From Agromyces subbeticus DSM 16689 (GTDB taxonomy: Bacteria > Actinomycetota > Actinomycetes > Actinomycetales > Microbacteriaceae), in the NCBI RefSeq assembly GCF_000421565.1, contig NZ_ATXG01000001.1:248001-312000 (forward strand): 64,000 bases of DNA. Reading direction: 5' to 3'. The position numbers were made by a program, and so were the translations under genes. Positions within the stretch are counted from its first letter, which is position 1, and the number at the start of each line of letters is the position of its first letter. Positions 50,298 to 59,282 of this stretch are shown piece after piece. The notes beneath the pieces are model-generated. The model searched no databases, was not told where the DNA came from, and saw only the letters and a list, made by a program, of their open reading frames with translations.

Positions 50298-50557
50298 ACG
50301 CGTACCGAGCGCTGCATGACGCCCTCGCTGATCGTCAGCCGTTGTGCGCCGGCGATGACCGGTTCATCGCGGATGCCCCGTCGACGGAAGACATCGCCGA
50401 GATGGCGGGCATGTGCGAGCTGTGCTCGGTCAGAGCACGGTGCCTCGACTACGCGCTCGCGGCGAAGCCCGCGGCCGGGTTCTGGGCCGGCATCCGGCCA
50501 CCACGCACCTACGCGCCGAGGGCCGCCCGCAGCGCTGAAGACCGGAGGATCGCGTGA
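50294..50557 (+). CDS. WhiB-like iron-sulfur regulator
   Basis: 87 residues with Cys18, Cys41, Cys44 and Cys50 in the WhiB spacing (C, then C-x2-C-x5-C) and the G-rich turn FWAGIRPP. WhiB proteins hold a 4Fe-4S cluster and bind the sigma factor. ATG 50294 overlaps the end of the initiator gene. Actinophages often carry one; here it may set the element's transcription or tame a helper. Confidence 0.85.
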   Translation: MNAYRALHDALADRQPLCAGDDRFIADAPSTEDIAEMAGMCELCSVRARCLDYALAAKPAAGFWAGIRPPRTYAPRAARSAEDRRIA

Positions 50558-50946
50558 CCGACCACACTCACTTCATCGGCCCCGACGGGGTGCTCTCGTT
50601 CGACATCGACGCGATGGTCGCACAGGCGAAGACCGCGGCGGCACGGATCGCGCTCGAGGCGGGCAACCGTGACGAGCTCGCGCGGGTCGTCGCACAGGAA
50701 CTCGCCCGCATGGACATGCACCCCGCCCAGCGGGCCGCGTGGGTCGCGCTCGTCGTCGACTCGCTCGCCGGCGACATCTTCGCTCCGCTGCTCAGCTACG
50801 TGCAGGTGCGCGAGCGTGACTACGACTTCCTCGCCGAGCTGCGCCAGCGCGCCGGCGTGGGTACTGAGACGGGCAACCTGCCCGACTCCAAGACGGCCGA
50901 GCAGGGCGGCCCAGACGATGGTCACACGACCATGGACGGGCGGTAG
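50554..50946 (+). CDS. Hypothetical protein before the tape measure gene
   Basis: 130 residues, mainly helical, no recognised domain. GTG 50554 overlaps the WhiB stop; the tape measure gene follows 3 nt later. In siphophages this place holds tail assembly chaperones, but no slippery sequence or frameshift partner is evident here. Confidence 0.55.
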   Translation: MTDHTHFIGPDGVLSFDIDAMVAQAKTAAARIALEAGNRDELARVVAQELARMDMHPAQRAAWVALVVDSLAGDIFAPLLSYVQVRERDYDFLAELRQRAGVGTETGNLPDSKTAEQGGPDDGHTTMDGR

Positions 50947-50949
50947 CGC

Positions 50950-53832
50950 ATGTTCGACGCCGGAGCGCTGATCTTCACCATCAAGGCCGCGGGAGCACAA
51001 CTCTTCCAGCAGGACCTTCGTCAAGCTGACCAGGCGATCGAGAAGACTGGGCGCTCGGCGTCGGCCGCGAAGGCACCGGTCGAGCAGCTCGGCAATGCCA
51101 CGGACACCGCGGGCAAGAAGTCGCGGGCCGCGACGCAGCCCCTCGACGAGCAGGCGCGCTCCACCGAGCGCGTCGGCGACGAGTCCGCGAAGGCGAAGGC
51201 GAAGCAGGAGGCGCAGGCCGCCGCGTCGGAGAAGCAAGCGCAGACCGCGCGCCAGCTCTCCGTCGCGCTCCTCGCCGCCGGCGTCGCCGTCACCGCCCTC
51301 GTCGGTCTGTCGGTCGCGAAGTTCGCGTCGTTCGATCACGCGATGTCGCAGACCGCGGCCGCGACGATGGCGACGACCGCCGAGCAGGAGAAGCTCGGCG
51401 ACGCCGCGCTCGAAGCCGGCGCCGACACCGCCTACTCGGCGAACCAAGCAGCAGCGGCTGAGGAGGAGCTCGCGAAGGCGGGCCTGAACGTCTCCCAGAT
51501 CATCGGCGGCGGCCTTCAGTCGTCCCTCGCGCTCGCCGCGGCCGGTCAGCTCGAGGTCGCACGCTCGGCGACGATCATGGCCACGACGCTGAAGCAGTTC
51601 AAGCTGCCCGCGTCGGATGCCGCGCACGTCGCCGACCTCCTCGCGGCCGGCGCTGGCAAGGCGCAGGGCTCCGTCGACGACCTCGCGCAGGCATTGCAGT
51701 ACGTCGGCCCCGTCGCGGCCGGCATGGGGCTCTCCGTCGAGGAAGTCACCGGCACGCTGGCCCTGTTCGCCGAGAACGGACAGCTCGGCGAGCGTGCCGG
51801 CACGGGCCTGCGCGGCGTGATCCAGTCGCTCGTGTCCCCGTCTGCGATCGCGGCTCAGACCATGAAGGCCTACGGCGTCGAGATCTTCGATGGCCAGGGC
51901 AAGATGAAGTCCCTCGCGCTCGTTTCCGAAGAGCTTCGGGGTGCGTTCTCCACACTCACGGAGGAGGAGCGCTCGGCTGCGCTCGGCCGGATCTTCGGCA
52001 ACGAGCAGATCACCGCCGCGCGTGTCCTCTACGAGGGCGGCGCAGCCGCCGTCGACAAGTGGACCGACGCCGTCGACGACTCCGGGTTCGCTGCCGACCA
52101 GGCGGCGCGCCGGCAGGACAACCTCGCGGGCGACGTCGAGAAGCTCGGCGGCGCGTTCGACACCGCCCTGATCAAGACCGGCTCGGGCGCGAACGACGTC
52201 CTCCGCGACATGGTGCAGTCCGTGACGGCGCTCGTCGACTGGTACGGCGAGCTCGACCCGGCCGTGCAGGGAACAGCGCTGACGCTCGGCATCGCGACCG
52301 GTGCAATGCTGCTCTTCTCGGGCGGCGCGCTCGGCGCGATTTCAAAGTTCGCCGAGCTGAAGGTCACCCTCGACAAAGCGAACATCAGCATGGGCAAGAC
52401 CGCCCTCATTGCCGGCGGTGTCGGTCTGGCCCTCACCGGCGTGCTCGTCGTCATTTCACAACTGGCGCAGCAGCAGGCCGAGGCCCGCGCGAAAGCAGAG
52501 GCCTACGCCGACACCCTCGAGGAGGGCACGCACCGAGTCACCGCGGAGACGCGGGAGATGGTCGCGACGAACCTGCAGGCGAAGCAGTCGCTCAACCTGC
52601 TCGGCATCGAGATCGACGCCATCCAGTTCGACTCCGCCGCCGACGGCGCCGCGAAGCTCGGCATCGGCATGAGCGACCTGACCGATGCGTCGATGGGCAA
52701 CGTGCCCGCGCTCGAGCGCATCGCGGAACTGACGCGCCTCCGGAATCGTACGGATGCCGAGGCTGTGCAAGTCCGCAAGGAGCTGAACCTCACGGAGGGT
52801 GAGTTCGCATCCGCGATCGACGCAGTGATCTACAGCATCGCGGGCGAGAACAGCACCATCGAAGACTCCATCCGGCTCGCGAAGCAGAATGACGAGCTCA
52901 CGAAGGACGGTGCCGAGGGCACTCGCGACGCTGCATCGGCGTACCTCGAGGCCGCGGACGAAGCGGGCGGCTACAACGACAAGCTTGCCGAGCTCATCGC
53001 GACCATCGACGAGGGCAACGGGAAGCACCTCGACGCTCGCGAGGCGAATCGGAAACTGATCGAGTCGCTCTCCGAGTTCGATGCGGCACTCGCCGAGAAC
53101 GGCGCCACCCTCGACCTGAACACCGAAGCGGGCCGCGAGAACGAGGCGAACCTCGACGCGATCGCGACCGCCGCGATGGATGCCGCGACGAGCACGATCG
53201 AAGCCGGCGGCAGTTACGAGGACTACCGGGCGTCGCTCGAATCGTCACGCCAGGCGCTGCTCGACCGAATCAACGATCTCGGCATCACCGGGCAAGCAGC
53301 CGAGGACCTCGCCGACGACATCCTCCGCATCCCGTCGGAGACGGAATGGCAGCTCATCGCCGAGACGGCCAATGCACGGAACGAACTCGACCGGTTCTTG
53401 GACGCCTACCAGGGTCGCACGATCGAGATGACCGTGCGCGCGACGAACGGCAACTATGCGACGCCGTCCGAGATCTTCGAGAAGGCCGATGGCGGCAACG
53501 TGAAGTTCTTCGGGAACGGCGGCGAGCACCACGTCGCGCAGTTCGCCCGCGCCGGCGACTGGCGGGTCTGGGCCGAGCCCGAGACGGGCGGGGAATGGTA
53601 CTTCCCGGACTCTCCGTCGAAGAGGTCGCAGTCCGTCGCGTACGCCGAGCAGATGCTCGACGGCTGGGGTTACGACATGACGCCGCGCGGTGGCAACGGA
53701 TCGCGCAGCTCCACGACGCTCGGGGCGGCGAAGTTCGAAGTGCACGTTCACGCGGCGCCCGGCATGAACACCGACCAGCTCGTTTCCAAGGCCGCCCGTG
53801 CGGCCAAGAAGCTCATCGAACAGCAGCTCTGA
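50950..53832 (+). CDS. Phage tail tape measure protein (TP901 type)
   Basis: 960 residues. Coiled-coil N-terminus, hydrophobic segment about 95-120, the TP901 core about 125-390 (YSANQAAAAEEELAKAGL, SVEEVTGTLALFAENGQLGE), two more hydrophobic segments about 435-510, long helical region, and a C-terminal WRVWAEPETGGEWYFPDSP motif usual in actinophages. Tape measure length sets tail length; at about 1.5 angstrom per residue this would give roughly 140 nm. It is intact. Confidence 0.92.
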   Translation: MFDAGALIFTIKAAGAQLFQQDLRQADQAIEKTGRSASAAKAPVEQLGNATDTAGKKSRAATQPLDEQARSTERVGDESAKAKAKQEAQAAASEKQAQTARQLSVALLAAGVAVTALVGLSVAKFASFDHAMSQTAAATMATTAEQEKLGDAALEAGADTAYSANQAAAAEEELAKAGLNVSQIIGGGLQSSLALAAAGQLEVARSATIMATTLKQFKLPASDAAHVADLLAAGAGKAQGSVDDLAQALQYVGPVAAGMGLSVEEVTGTLALFAENGQLGERAGTGLRGVIQSLVSPSAIAAQTMKAYGVEIFDGQGKMKSLALVSEELRGAFSTLTEEERSAALGRIFGNEQITAARVLYEGGAAAVDKWTDAVDDSGFAADQAARRQDNLAGDVEKLGGAFDTALIKTGSGANDVLRDMVQSVTALVDWYGELDPAVQGTALTLGIATGAMLLFSGGALGAISKFAELKVTLDKANISMGKTALIAGGVGLALTGVLVVISQLAQQQAEARAKAEAYADTLEEGTHRVTAETREMVATNLQAKQSLNLLGIEIDAIQFDSAADGAAKLGIGMSDLTDASMGNVPALERIAELTRLRNRTDAEAVQVRKELNLTEGEFASAIDAVIYSIAGENSTIEDSIRLAKQNDELTKDGAEGTRDAASAYLEAADEAGGYNDKLAELIATIDEGNGKHLDAREANRKLIESLSEFDAALAENGATLDLNTEAGRENEANLDAIATAAMDAATSTIEAGGSYEDYRASLESSRQALLDRINDLGITGQAAEDLADDILRIPSETEWQLIAETANARNELDRFLDAYQGRTIEMTVRATNGNYATPSEIFEKADGGNVKFFGNGGEHHVAQFARAGDWRVWAEPETGGEWYFPDSPSKRSQSVAYAEQMLDGWGYDMTPRGGNGSRSSTTLGAAKFEVHVHAAPGMNTDQLVSKAARAAKKLIEQQL

Positions 53833-53842
53833 GAGGCCCAAC

Positions 53843-54589
53843 GTGGCAAGTCGAACCCCACCATCTGAGAACTTCGGCCGGCAGAAGACCGAGGCGGAGA
53901 AGCGCGACCGCGGCATCCTCGACGCGCTCCGTATCGACGGCTCACAGTTCATTCGGCTCTACGAGAAGATGCAGGCCCTCATCGCGGATCTCGGCACGAC
54001 GGTGACCGCCCTCGTCACCGCGTTGACGTACACAAGGGCTGAGATCGACTCGAAGGTCGCCAACCCCGGCAACATTGCCCCTGGCAGCGTGACGGCGTCC
54101 GGCAACGTGACCGCCGCAGGGCAGGTCTTCTCGCAGGCACCGATTCGGTCGCCCGGGTCGCACGACTACATCGTCACAACGGGCTACGTGGCTGGCTGGA
54201 TCAACAGCGACGGCACGCTCGGAACATCACCCTCATCCCGCACGGTGAAGAAGAACCTCACGGCGATGGAGACGAGGTCGCCCGCCGACGTGGACGCTGC
54301 CGAAGCGCTGATGTCGCTGGTCCCGTACTGGGGCCACTACTCGTGGGATGACGACGGCTCGCCGCTGAAGGTGTTCCTCATCGCCGAGGACGTGCAGGCG
54401 GCCGGCTTCGGCCCCGACGTCGCCCCGGTGAACGACGAGGGCGATGCGTTCACCGTCAACTACTCGCAGCTCGTCGTGCCGCTCCTCGCGGCGCTGCGGG
54501 ACGAGCGGCGCGAGCGCCTCACCCTCGCAGCACGCGTTACCGCGCTCGAGCTGAGTTCGAACCCCACCCAAGAAGGAGAAGCACCATGA
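53843..54589 (+). CDS. Short tail-fibre-like protein with S74 intramolecular chaperone domain
   Basis: 248 residues. A short N-terminus with coiled-coil character (about 20-60), a Gly/Ser/Thr-rich middle (about 65-130), then SSRTVKKNL (Ser131/132, Lys136/137) and LFLIAEDVQ-like, NYSQLVVPLLAAL and a final coiled coil, the pattern of the S74 domain that trimerises fibres and then cuts itself off. Very little receptor-binding sequence lies before the chaperone. GTG 53843 follows the tape measure by 10 nt. Confidence 0.8.
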   Translation: MASRTPPSENFGRQKTEAEKRDRGILDALRIDGSQFIRLYEKMQALIADLGTTVTALVTALTYTRAEIDSKVANPGNIAPGSVTASGNVTAAGQVFSQAPIRSPGSHDYIVTTGYVAGWINSDGTLGTSPSSRTVKKNLTAMETRSPADVDAAEALMSLVPYWGHYSWDDDGSPLKVFLIAEDVQAAGFGPDVAPVNDEGDAFTVNYSQLVVPLLAALRDERRERLTLAARVTALELSSNPTQEGEAP

Positions 54590-54957
54590 CCGCATACAAG
54601 ATCGCATCACCCGACCCGCAGGCGATCAGCACGATCGGCGACGCGAACGACCACGACCGCAGCGTGCGCATCGTGCTCGGCGTCGGCTACACCACGAACG
54701 ACGTCATCGCCGAGTGGGCCGGCCGCCACGGTTACGGCGTCGAGACCGTCGACGAGATCCCGCAAGACCACCTCGACAAGGTCGCCCGACTCGACGCCTT
54801 CCCGGTGCAGTTCCTCGGCTCGCTGTCCGATGGCGAAGACCCCGAGCAGCGGTTCATGGTCACCGCGGGCGACGGGCACACCGCCATCGACCTGCGCGAC
54901 ATCATCAACGGCACCCTGATCCTCGATCTCGACGGCCGCCTCACCACCCCGAACTGA
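54586..54957 (+). CDS. Hypothetical protein
   Basis: 123 residues, acidic, predicted mixed fold, no recognised domain. AAGGAG lies 8 nt before the ATG, which overlaps the fibre stop. First of the unknown series after the fibre. Confidence 0.6.
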   Translation: MTAYKIASPDPQAISTIGDANDHDRSVRIVLGVGYTTNDVIAEWAGRHGYGVETVDEIPQDHLDKVARLDAFPVQFLGSLSDGEDPEQRFMVTAGDGHTAIDLRDIINGTLILDLDGRLTTPN

Positions 54958-54968
54958 AGGAGAACGAC

Positions 54969-55721
54969 ATGACGATCTACATCACATCCGTGCGGAACGC
55001 GGCTACCCGGCTCGCCGAGGCTCGCGCACGCTCTGTGACGCTCGCGCGGGCAACGGCCGACGCGATCGCCAGGGCCCGGACCTACACCGATGCGGACCTG
55101 AGCCCCCAGGGCCTCGCCTCGAAGCGCGCCGAGTTCGAGAGCCAGTTCCGGGCGGCAGCCAGCACGGACCTCGCCGCCATCCAGGCTGAGATGACGCAGG
55201 CACGCCAGTACCTCGCCGACGCCACCCGCGAGCACACTCAGATCCCGAACGACGCCGCCGCACTGATCCGCGCAGAGCAGAAGTGGCGCCAGATCGAACG
55301 CATCCTCGACGCCGGCGGCGACCTCCGCAAGCAGATCCGGACCGCTGATGCTGACACCGCGCTCGCGATCGCGGAGCACGCGCCCTCCTGGCTCGAAGCC
55401 GCCAGCACTACGCGAGGTACCGGCCTATACGATGCCGTCGCCAACGCGTTCGGAGCCACCGACGAGACGCCGGTCAACGGCGTCAGGCGAGCCGCGTACG
55501 CCCGGCTCGCCGATGTCTCGAGCGACCCGGCACTCTCGGAGCTCCTGCGGGCGGAGATCGCCGCAGACTCCCTGCAGGCGACCGCCGAGCCGTGGCTCTA
55601 CGCCGCCGGCCGCCTCGTCGAAGAGGGCGCAGCGGACATGCTCGGCGCAGCAGTCGCATCGGAGGCGGCGTCCCAAGCAGACCCCGCCCAGACGCTCGAG
55701 CACGCTGGTGACCCCGCATGA
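54969..55721 (+). CDS. Helical hypothetical protein
   Basis: 250 residues, almost wholly helical and Ala-rich, with heptad-like stretches (RLAEARARSVTLARATADAI, IQAEMTQARQYLADATRE). AAGGAG 8 nt before ATG 54969; overlaps the next gene by 4 nt. A structural or scaffold-like role is possible; not recognised. Confidence 0.6.
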   Translation: MTIYITSVRNAATRLAEARARSVTLARATADAIARARTYTDADLSPQGLASKRAEFESQFRAAASTDLAAIQAEMTQARQYLADATREHTQIPNDAAALIRAEQKWRQIERILDAGGDLRKQIRTADADTALAIAEHAPSWLEAASTTRGTGLYDAVANAFGATDETPVNGVRRAAYARLADVSSDPALSELLRAEIAADSLQATAEPWLYAAGRLVEEGAADMLGAAVASEAASQADPAQTLEHAGDPA

Positions 55722-56104
55722 CCGCCGATCAGTCATCGACCGAAGCGGCAGCCAGGGCCGAAGCGCTCGAGGCCGCGCTGTACGACCTCGCGCGCGACGT
55801 CGAGGCCGATCTCGGCACCCTCGGCCGGTTTCGCGGCATCTCGAATCCGTCGAGCGAGGGGTACGAATTCCGTGACCCCGGCCCCAACCGTGAGGCGTTC
55901 GAACTGCAGAAGATCGAGCACCCCGGCCGCGTCGAGCACACGCTCAACCAGTACCGATCCGCGCTCGCTCACGCGCGCGACGCGATCGGCCAGCTCAGCG
56001 CTGGCGACGACCGGGCCGCACTCATCGACCTTCACAACAGGATCGCCGAGATCCGCACCCATGACGATGCTGCAGGGCTCGTCGCAACCTTCGAGGAGAA
56101 CTAA
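55718..56104 (+). CDS. Hypothetical protein
   Basis: 128 residues, helical at both ends, with a short non-helical middle (GRFRGISNPSSEGYEF). No recognised domain. It overlaps its upstream neighbour (ATGA) and is 2 nt from the next gene. Confidence 0.6.
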   Translation: MTADQSSTEAAARAEALEAALYDLARDVEADLGTLGRFRGISNPSSEGYEFRDPGPNREAFELQKIEHPGRVEHTLNQYRSALAHARDAIGQLSAGDDRAALIDLHNRIAEIRTHDDAAGLVATFEEN

Positions 56105-56106
56105 CC

Positions 56107-56958
56107 ATGCCTATCGACCCGTATCTCGTCAATCGCGCCGCGAACGAGTTCCCCCATGTCTCACGCCCGGTGCTCACAGATCGGCAGTCGCCGCATCCCG
56201 TGTTCCCTGGTCGAATGAGCGGTACGCGACCTGGGCTCCGGGCACGCTCGGCCGCCCACGCCGCGCTGAAGGCAGCTGAGCAGCACCTGACGAACATCAC
56301 CAACGCCGGCAAGTACCAGAACGCGGAGATCGCTCCCGACGTTCTCCCTGAGCTACGCCGCGAGGTGGCCGGTCGTCTGACGGAACGCACTCGCGGGCAG
56401 TTCGACAACCCGCTGACCGGCTTCGTCCGGATCGCAGAGCAGGCGCACGCGGACGCTGAGGCAGTCGCTGAGAAATACCGCCCGCGTCTCGACCCCGAGT
56501 CCGCAACGCAGCTGGTGCGCACCGACCAGGCGTGGAACAACCACGTCAGGCCGATGCTCGAGAGCGGCAAGGGGTGGGACGAGATCATCCCCACGCTCGA
56601 CACGGATGGCATCCTCGCCGCTCAACGGTTCGCGGGTGGCTACGAGTCCGGCAAGCGCGACAGGTTCAGTCAGAACGAGGTTCCGTCGGTGCTCGACGGC
56701 ATCCAGACGATGTCTGCCCGACGCATCGTCGACATCGCCCCTCCTGAGGGCCGCGCGGCCCTCAGGGAGGCGCAGGACGCGGCCAGGGCGCTCGACTACA
56801 CACGCAACGTTGCGCGGATCGTGAGCGAAACGGATACGCGCAATGCCGCCACGCTCAGCATCGGCCTCACCCGCGGCGCATATCAGGCGGGTGTGCAGCG
56901 CCCCGTCGACACGTCGGACGAGGCGCTCGAGGCGTACGCAGCGGAGCTGGCCGGCTGA
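56107..56958 (+). CDS. Hypothetical protein
   Basis: 283 residues, mainly helical, no recognised domain. Conserved-looking blocks are RTDQAWNNHVRPMLESGKGW and FAGGYESGKRDRFSQNE. The stop overlaps the next ATG. Confidence 0.6.
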   Translation: MPIDPYLVNRAANEFPHVSRPVLTDRQSPHPVFPGRMSGTRPGLRARSAAHAALKAAEQHLTNITNAGKYQNAEIAPDVLPELRREVAGRLTERTRGQFDNPLTGFVRIAEQAHADAEAVAEKYRPRLDPESATQLVRTDQAWNNHVRPMLESGKGWDEIIPTLDTDGILAAQRFAGGYESGKRDRFSQNEVPSVLDGIQTMSARRIVDIAPPEGRAALREAQDAARALDYTRNVARIVSETDTRNAATLSIGLTRGAYQAGVQRPVDTSDEALEAYAAELAG

Positions 56959-57113
56959 TGGGCAAGCGGAGCGAGCCGAAGCCGTCGACGCGACGGGAGA
57001 CACTCGCGGAGGAGCTCGAGCGCATGGCCCGCAGCCTCGTCAGCCGGGGCCTCGCGAGCACGCTGATTCTCGAGTCGCCGTGGCGGCTCTCTCGCCGACA
57101 CCGCGGCGCCTAA
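56958..57113 (+). CDS. Small basic hypothetical protein
   Basis: 51 residues, strongly basic (GKRSEPKPSTRRETLAEELE, then ESPWRLSRRHRGA at the end). ATG overlaps the previous stop, and it is followed by a strong hairpin. Too short to classify; coupling supports it being real. Confidence 0.5.
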   Translation: MGKRSEPKPSTRRETLAEELERMARSLVSRGLASTLILESPWRLSRRHRGA

Positions 57114-57121
57114 CCCGAGGA

Positions 57122-57149
57122 GGCGGGTCGGCATCTGTGCCGGCCCGCC
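57122..57149 (+). terminator. Intra-operon hairpin
   Basis: GGCGGGTCGGCA (57122-57133) pairs with TGCCGGCCCGCC (57138-57149), 11 of 12, loop TCTG. There is no T-run, and the Shine-Dalgarno AAGGAG of the next gene follows, so it may be partial termination. Confidence 0.5.
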
Positions 57150-57172
57150 CTCCGCCTGAGAAGGAGCACCAG

Positions 57173-57460
57173 ATGGCAACCGACAACCTCACCCGTCGAG
57201 CGAAGCGCGCTCGTCATGAAGCCGAGGGGCGCGCCGCCAACGAGATCGTCGACTGGTACAAGGCCGAAATGGCGAGGCTCGAGGCCGATGATTCGCTTAC
57301 GATCTCCGAGCGGATCTATGCGGAGCGTGACGTTCTGATGGAGTTCGGTCGGCGCTCGAAACGTGCGCTCGCGAAGGCCAAGCGCGACAACACCGCCCCG
57401 AAGATCCTCGAGCGCGAAGCTCGCGAGCAGATCGACCGTGAGCGTGGCCGCCGGTCCTGA
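57173..57460 (+). CDS. Charged helical hypothetical protein
   Basis: 95 residues, very rich in Arg, Glu and Ala; predicted long helix. AAGGAG 8 nt before ATG 57173. It overlaps the next gene. Not recognised. Confidence 0.6.
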   Translation: MATDNLTRRAKRARHEAEGRAANEIVDWYKAEMARLEADDSLTISERIYAERDVLMEFGRRSKRALAKAKRDNTAPKILEREAREQIDRERGRRS

Positions 57461-57803
57461 CCTCGGGCGTCTGCTCGACGACGCCGAGCGCAGCCGGTGG
57501 CCGGCCGGCGACGACAAGGCGGCGTGGGCGGCGCTCGCGAACTGGGCCTACCAGACCGAGTCCCTGATGTTCGACGAGGCCGAGAACCTCGCCTGGGAGC
57601 AGCAGATGCGGCACCTGAACCACCGCGAGCTGCTCTACCTCGAGTTCACGGCCGAGCGCATGGCCGCGCTCAGGTACCGCCTCCGAGCCCGGAAGCTCGC
57701 ACAGGCGAATCTCCGATACAAGTACGGGTTCCGGCGCGCCCGGGCCGGGTACCTACTCCGAGGCGCTGTGCGGGACTTCCACGCCCGATGGCTGACGAGC
57801 TGA
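57438..57803 (+). CDS. Hypothetical protein
   Basis: 121 residues, helical (FDEAENLAWEQQMRHLNHRE, LYLEFTAERMAALRYRLRAR). GTG 57438 overlaps the previous gene; GTG 57444 is possible. Last gene of the rightward coupled series. Not recognised. Confidence 0.55.
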   Translation: MSVAAGPDLGRLLDDAERSRWPAGDDKAAWAALANWAYQTESLMFDEAENLAWEQQMRHLNHRELLYLEFTAERMAALRYRLRARKLAQANLRYKYGFRRARAGYLLRGAVRDFHARWLTS

Positions 57804-57876
57804 GAGGCCATGGTCGTTCACCTCGTTCGGGCCTCTTGCCCTGAGTGGTGTCGATCCCCGGTTGTAAAGTTGGGGG

Positions 57877-58152
57877 ATGTCAAAGCTGCTGGTTGATCAT
57901 CATGCGGACGAGCCCGCATTGTTCGCGGGCGACGTCATCATCTCGTACAGGTTCGTCTGTGACCGTTGTGGCCAGCCTGTTGATTCCGTGGATGACCACG
58001 TCGTGTTCGAGTCGACTCCGGAGGGGACGCCAGCGTCTTTCGACTTCCGGCACAAGCACTGTGATCAGGAGACATCACCGTTGAGGTTCGTGACCGTGGG
58101 CTCGTTCCTTGCGAGCTTGAGGCAGTACGGGTTCTACACGCCTGCCGGCTAA
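57877..58152 (+). CDS. Hypothetical protein with possible zinc site
   Basis: 91 residues, with CDRCG and later HKHCD, a likely four-ligand metal site. ATG 57877 has AGTTGGGGG before it; GTTGTAAAGT upstream may hold a promoter. Its lower GC than neighbours suggests a separate origin. A bidirectional terminator follows. Confidence 0.6.
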   Translation: MSKLLVDHHADEPALFAGDVIISYRFVCDRCGQPVDSVDDHVVFESTPEGTPASFDFRHKHCDQETSPLRFVTVGSFLASLRQYGFYTPAG

Positions 58153-58180
58153 GGCCGCAGCCCGCGCCGAATCAGGAACG

Positions 58181-58214
58181 ACGAAACCCCCGCGCCTGTG
58201 GCCGGGGGTTTCGT
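58181..58214. terminator. Bidirectional terminator
   Basis: ACGAAACCCCCG (58181-58192) pairs perfectly over 12 bp with CGGGGGTTTCGT (58203-58214). It has T-runs on both sides and separates rightward genes from the leftward module. The following 180 bp to 58392 holds no evident gene. Confidence 0.88.
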
Positions 58215-58392
58215 GCTCGGCCATGTCGAACGTTCGACATGGTGTTCGTGACGCCCCCGACACAGTGCGCCTGTGCCTCACACGCGTACACAGACACGCA
58301 CGCGCGCATAGGCGTGACCGGTGCATTCGACGATTACCAGAAGGGCGTCCATCCGGTGGACACCCTTGGCAGCATGCCGTGGACCTGAAGAC

Positions 58393-58749
58393 TCAGCGGA
58401 AGGTCCCGTTGTGGTGACGCCTGACGTTGTAGAGCGCGTAGGAGAGGCGTCGCTCTGAGCGGGTGGGTTCTCCGCTGCGGTTCGTCGTCCGGGTGAGCGC
58501 GAAGTACTGGCTCAAGAGCTTGTCTTCGGCCTCGATGCGGGCTGCCCATTGATCGATCTGCTGTGCGCGTGTGGCTTCTGCGGTGTGGGCCGAGCGCTCG
58601 AACCAGAGCTCGTAATCGCGGGCGATGTTCGTCACTGAGCCGGTGGAGATGCCGTGTGCTCGTGCGATGGCGTTACGGCCCATGCCGGCGCGGATGTCGT
58701 CGGCGACTCGGTCGCGGAGTTCGCGAGGGAGCGGGGGCGGCTTCGGCAT
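58393..58749 (-). CDS. HTH protein, possibly small-terminase-like
   Basis: 118 residues: an N-terminal HTH (LRDRVADDIRAGMGRNAIAR, AHGISTGSVTNIARDY) followed by helices. Similar layouts occur in small terminase subunits and in resolvase-like HTH proteins; neither is certain. If TerS-like, it would be the element's only packaging gene. Confidence 0.5.
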   Translation of the reverse strand: MPKPPPLPRELRDRVADDIRAGMGRNAIARAHGISTGSVTNIARDYELWFERSAHTAEATRAQQIDQWAARIEAEDKLLSQYFALTRTTNRSGEPTRSERRLSYALYNVRRHHNGTFR

Positions 58750-58775
58750 GCTTCGACGGTACGCCAGGCTGGTGA

Positions 58776-58916
58776 TCAGTCCGGATAGCGGGGGTCGGTG
58801 TTGCGGAGCTGCCAGAGGTAGACACGCGCGTCGTCCTCATCGAAACCGAGCTCAAGATAGCCGGCGATGATCTCGTCGTCGGTGGCCGTTGCGAGGTCGA
58901 CGCCAGGGACGATCAT
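58776..58916 (-). CDS. Small acidic hypothetical protein
   Basis: 46 residues (IVPGVDLATATDDEIIAGYL and following), acidic, helical. Its ATG touches the stop of the upstream gene, supporting it as real. Confidence 0.5.
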   Translation of the reverse strand: MIVPGVDLATATDDEIIAGYLELGFDEDDARVYLWQLRNTDPRYPD

Positions 58917-59083
58917 CAGTACCGCTCGCGTCGTGCGCGGCCGCGAGCGTGCTTGATCCACCCTGCCTGTGCTTCGGGTGCCGTGCGGCTGCCGCTGCCC
59001 CGCCGGCCGCAGCTGCAAATCCAGATGGCGGCGGGGCGGCCGTAGCGATCTGCGCCACCCTCGAGGCCCATGAACTCGTGCAT
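58916..59083 (-). CDS. Small Cys-containing hypothetical protein
   Basis: 55 residues, EFMGLEGGADRYGRPAAIWI, then CSCGRRG and a basic end. The single CxCG motif and W-x2-H segment are like small proteins in actinophage genomes. It overlaps the 46-residue gene. Confidence 0.5.
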   Translation of the reverse strand: MHEFMGLEGGADRYGRPAAIWICSCGRRGSGSRTAPEAQAGWIKHARGRARRERY

Positions 59084-59282
59084 ACGGGCAACGTACCTCA
59101 GCCCACCGACAGCGGGAATGCGAATGATGCAACTCGCCGAGGGGTGCGAACTGTGCACACCCTCACGGAACCCTCGCTCGAGGGGTACGCGATCACTTTC
59201 GGTTGGACCGGGCAACCTGGGCCGCGCGCATCCGGCGCACGGTGTCCATCTGGCGGACACCATCGGAACCGAGCTCGCGGGG

